Below, one piece after another: positions 61,180 through 64,000 of a stretch of 64,000 nt of DNA. This stretch comes from Undaria pinnatifida. Taxonomy: Eukaryota > Sar > Phaeophyceae > Laminariales > Alariaceae. The stretch's first letter is position 1. Each line of letters opens with the position of its first letter. The DNA lies in assembly GCA_012845835.1 (NCBI GenBank), contig JABAKD010000012.1:5795344-5859343 (forward strand). Direction: 5' to 3'. The notes under the pieces were generated by a model that was not told the origin of the DNA, made no database searches, and was given only the letters and a program-made list of their open reading frames with translations. The translations under genes and the position numbers were made by a program.

Positions 61180-61509
61180 TAGTGGGGTATTAGTCCGTTT
61201 GACCACTTGCACAAGGTTAACCAATAGCTTACCCAAACTAAGCCTTATAACACAGTGATTATTATACATCTGTTCTTCCTCGTACAGCATTACTCCAGCT
61301 CTTCTTCTTGGAGTTGCAGTATGTATGACGATATATATATGCTGTGCGAAGGCGAACTCCGCTGGGGAGAAGGGAAGTCACCTACCTGTGACCACGGTTT
61401 ATTTTCCGGAAGGCCGCTGAGGGTAAATTATCTTTCGTGCTGAGCTGGAGAGCAAAAAAAAATGACGATGAAAATATATAAAAATGAAAATAGCTGTATG
61501 ATACAACAA

Positions 61510-61650
61510 TACATGAGGACACACAACCCGTAATGTACGCGCAATCGGAGTATTACACACAGCTTGCAATGATTAGTTTCGACAAAATATTCGATCTCAC
61601 AGCTAGCTGGATTCCAGGAGTGTATTTTAATTTTTATAAATCGTATACGA
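61510..61650 (-). repeat. Dispersed repeat family G, copy 4
   Basis: Reverse of 35578-35705; see there. Confidence 0.75.
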
Positions 61651-62799
61651 TTGTATGTATGCTGTGCGAGGCATCACCACAACCCAAAGTCGTCAGTTAG
61701 TTCTCGGTCGGTCCTTCCTACAATCAACATACCATCACAACCATTCCGAGCCTGCACATACTCACCCCCCCCCCCATTTTTACATGCTAATAAGTGAATA
61801 ATATTAATAATAATAGGAGCAAAACATCAGCCGGCGACAAGCTCTGCGACCTGAAAACAACAACAACGAAAAACAGAAAACAAAAAATCATAATGTTGCC
61901 TTCCAGGTACATGGAAACCCGAGAACTGTAGTTGCGAGAACTGAGAACCTCCCCTAAGCTGTTTCTGCCGCACACAGAAAGCACTGCTGGACTACGCAGG
62001 AGTGTAATACCGCGTCAGCAGCGGCGTTTCGAAAGGAACGTTGGCAACGATGGCTTCGTCCATTGTGGCCGGTTCGGGAGTGGGGCGGTCGGCTGGAGGA
62101 GGATCGTCAAGTTCTTCCAGGTCTCTCTCCCAGGTGGGTTATGTGACAGCAGCAGCTGAAGACGCAATGCTTCAGCACCTAATAGCCGCCACTCTAACTA
62201 TGGCTGCAGATACACTCACTCTTGGAGCTGAGCCGTGCGGACTACCATAGATGTCCCTGTCTCACTTGCGGTTGGTACCGTGGACAGATTTAGCGTCATT
62301 CGTTTTTCAGGGAGGTGGAAGGTGCCCCCAGGTCGTATTATCTCAGTTACCATGTACCACGCTTGCTGGTACGAGTACCTTTTAGTGCTGTTTTGAGTAC
62401 CAGTGATACCAGTACGATACAACGACACAGCAGGCACCCCTGCTCTGCACTTTACCTTAGCGTACCTACACATTATCGTAACATCTACGAGTACCGTACC
62501 TGGTACATACCCAGCATTAATTTGGCAGGCTAAGTAGTCCCACCCGCAGCCGATGGACTGATTGCTGCTGCGCTTCCTGTACGATGTTAGGGCGCTGCCA
62601 GGTTCTCCTGGCCGATTTTCCTTCTCTCGATGGTGGGCAATGCCAGTATATCAAAGCGACCTCGTTTTCTGCGTGCCAGAGGGTATCTACGAGGTATCGT
62701 TCACCGTTACAGCTCTACAATAATTCTCGACTGCTGTATACGGAGCACACATTGGGAAACGGACACAACAATGGTCCATTTCTTCGACAATACAGAATA

Positions 62800-63240
62800 G
62801 ACCAGGGGGGGAATCTATCGATGTATTTTATCAGCAACGATAGACGAGGGGGGCAATCTATCGATGTATTTTGTCGGCGACAACAGCAAGAGCGAGACGG
62901 AGCGAAATCTCTTCTTGCTATATACGACCGGTAGCAGTATTAGACAGCAATACCGCGCAACCTTCTGCACGTTAAAACATACGCGCAGCAGTTACTAACC
63001 AGCCATTGAGATATGGACAACGGGTTGCCGTTTGATGCTTCTTCGGAAGTGCATGTGGGAAGACTTGACCCTGGCGGTTGGAGGCGGCAAGGTTAGGGGT
63101 GGGAGCAGTCGTGATAGGGGAGGGGGTGACGAGGGCAGAGCTACTATTTGAGCGAGACGGCGGGATCTCTCCTTGCTGCGACCGATATCAGTATTAGGCA
63201 GTTCGGTGCTTCTTCGGAAGTACATTGGGGGGGGGGGGTG
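62800..63240 (+). repeat. Local duplications
   Basis: CAATCTATCGATGTATTTT occurs twice (62811, 62850). The segment from GAGCGAGACGG to AGCAGTATTAGACAG near 62885-62950 recurs at 63150-63200, and CTTCTTCGGAAGT recurs at 63040 and 63208. Confidence 0.75.
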
Positions 63241-63389
63241 GTCCTGGCGGCTGGACGGGATAGGGTCAGGAGGACATGGACGCGCATATCGCATTCGGGA
63301 GTTGTTTGTTGTTTATTGGATTATTTGTATTGCCTTTTACTTTTCGTGATCTGGATTGTCGTTTTATACATCTTTTTTTGTTATGACAC

Positions 63390-64000
63390 TTAAGGCCAAT
63401 CTCATACGGTCGGATTCCGCCAGCGAAAACGGCCCTTTTCGACCGGCCTTTTTTTCGGACGGATTCTTATGGGCCTCCTTGTTGACATCGGTCAAGTCGA
63501 TTTTATAGCTTGTGTGCTCTTTCTGAAGGCGGTTGGTATGAGGGAGTACTGCTGCATGGCAATCGAAAGTCGGGTGGAAGCTCTGTGCTTTGTACGTTCT
63601 CCCCGAGCAACGTGTGCTTCGCGCTCGACGATGCTTGGTCCAAGCGCGTTGGTCGCGTTGGACATGGCCGAAAGCCGCCAAAGCTATAGCAACAGGCGTA
63701 GCCGTTGTTGGCAAAATGACATCGATAGCGCGCGCTGCTGCCATCTTATGATACACGCTGCTGGTGGGCGGAGTTAGGAATGAGCCACACTGACTTGCGG
63801 CGAGAAGCAGCGCTGTTGTGTGAAACCGCTGTGTGGCACCTGGTATGGGTGTGTGGGCTTTTGGGTGTGTGTTTTATGGTTGGATGAGCAATGCGATGGG
63901 CTCAAAAACAAGTTTTCGACTGACTTTTTAGACTAGCAGATCCAGTAGAAAAGTTGAAAGTTTGTTTAGTGCTTAGTCAATAAAAGTTGGGTTGAAAACA
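63390..64000 (+). mobile_element. DNA-transposon-like element of the 25.1 kb family, cut by window end
   Basis: It starts near CATACGGTCGGATTCCGCCA and shares GGCGGTTGGTATGAGGGAGT, GCCGAAAGCCGCCAAAGCTA and the TTTTCGAC subterminal motifs with 25120-25920 in the same orientation. The right end lies beyond the window. Confidence 0.8.

Larger units (their letters stand above)
60772..61255 (+). repeat. Pair of 78-bp direct repeats enclosing a MITE and a tRNA-like segment
   Basis: 60776-60853 and 61181-61253 both read GTGGGGTA..AGTCCGTT.GACCACTTGCACAAGGTTAACC and AATAGCTTACCCAAACTAAGCC, with very few differences. Confidence 0.85.

Noticed and set aside
62041-62250. Third member of the six-Cys family
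   Set aside because: The Ala-rich helix looked similar to exon 1, but it lacks TMxAAVS and the cysteine pattern.

Overview
This is a nuclear eukaryotic window: GT-AG introns, very low gene density, TTAGGG-type telomere-like tracts, and dense tandem and dispersed repeats. Intron style, roughly balanced base composition and repeat load fit a photosynthetic stramenopile such as a brown alga, but no sequence here proves the lineage. Nearly all long open frames are chance frames in low-complexity DNA; the real coding content is short exons that can be chained by splice sites and codon phase.

The main gene is on the minus strand: a PCH2/TRIP13-type AAA+ ATPase (HORMA-domain remodeller of meiosis and the spindle checkpoint). 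Twelve exons were assembled between 33497 and 12146, ending in a stop codon; every exon junction agrees in phase. Only a short first exon is missing. About 1.8 kb of coding sequence is spread over 21 kb. Its introns hold degenerate tandem copies of the gene's own exon edges (splice site plus adjoining exon sequence) beside at least six of the twelve exons, along with MITEs, a fold-back element, satellites and telomere-like DNA.

On the plus strand at 46.7-47.9 kb and 55.5-57.0 kb lie two paralogous genes of a family I do not recognise: hydrophobic N-terminus, a conserved TMxAAVS segment, and an ectodomain with six cysteines at identical spacing (C-x13-C-x3-C-x15-C-x3-C-x6-C, including a twin CX3C). 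The second has a complete three-exon model (338 aa) ending in a membrane segment and a basic cytoplasmic tail. Weaker isolated exons of unrecognised genes lie at 35.8, 41.5, 45.0, 51.2 and 53.3 kb; the first, second and last of these also have partial exon copies nearby.

Region by region: 0-1.1 kb hairpin array; 1.8-3.5 kb decayed Ty3-type retrotransposon; 4.7-9.9 kb MITEs and satellites; 10-12 kb MITEs; 12.1-33.5 kb PCH2; 33.5-40.4 kb satellites, including a GATC-rich block and a triplicated unit; 40.8-41.4 kb GC-rich island; 41.5-57 kb gene-bearing part; 57-64 kb mostly dispersed repeats, including a short element with perfect 26-bp inverted ends and a second copy of the 25-kb DNA-transposon-like element.
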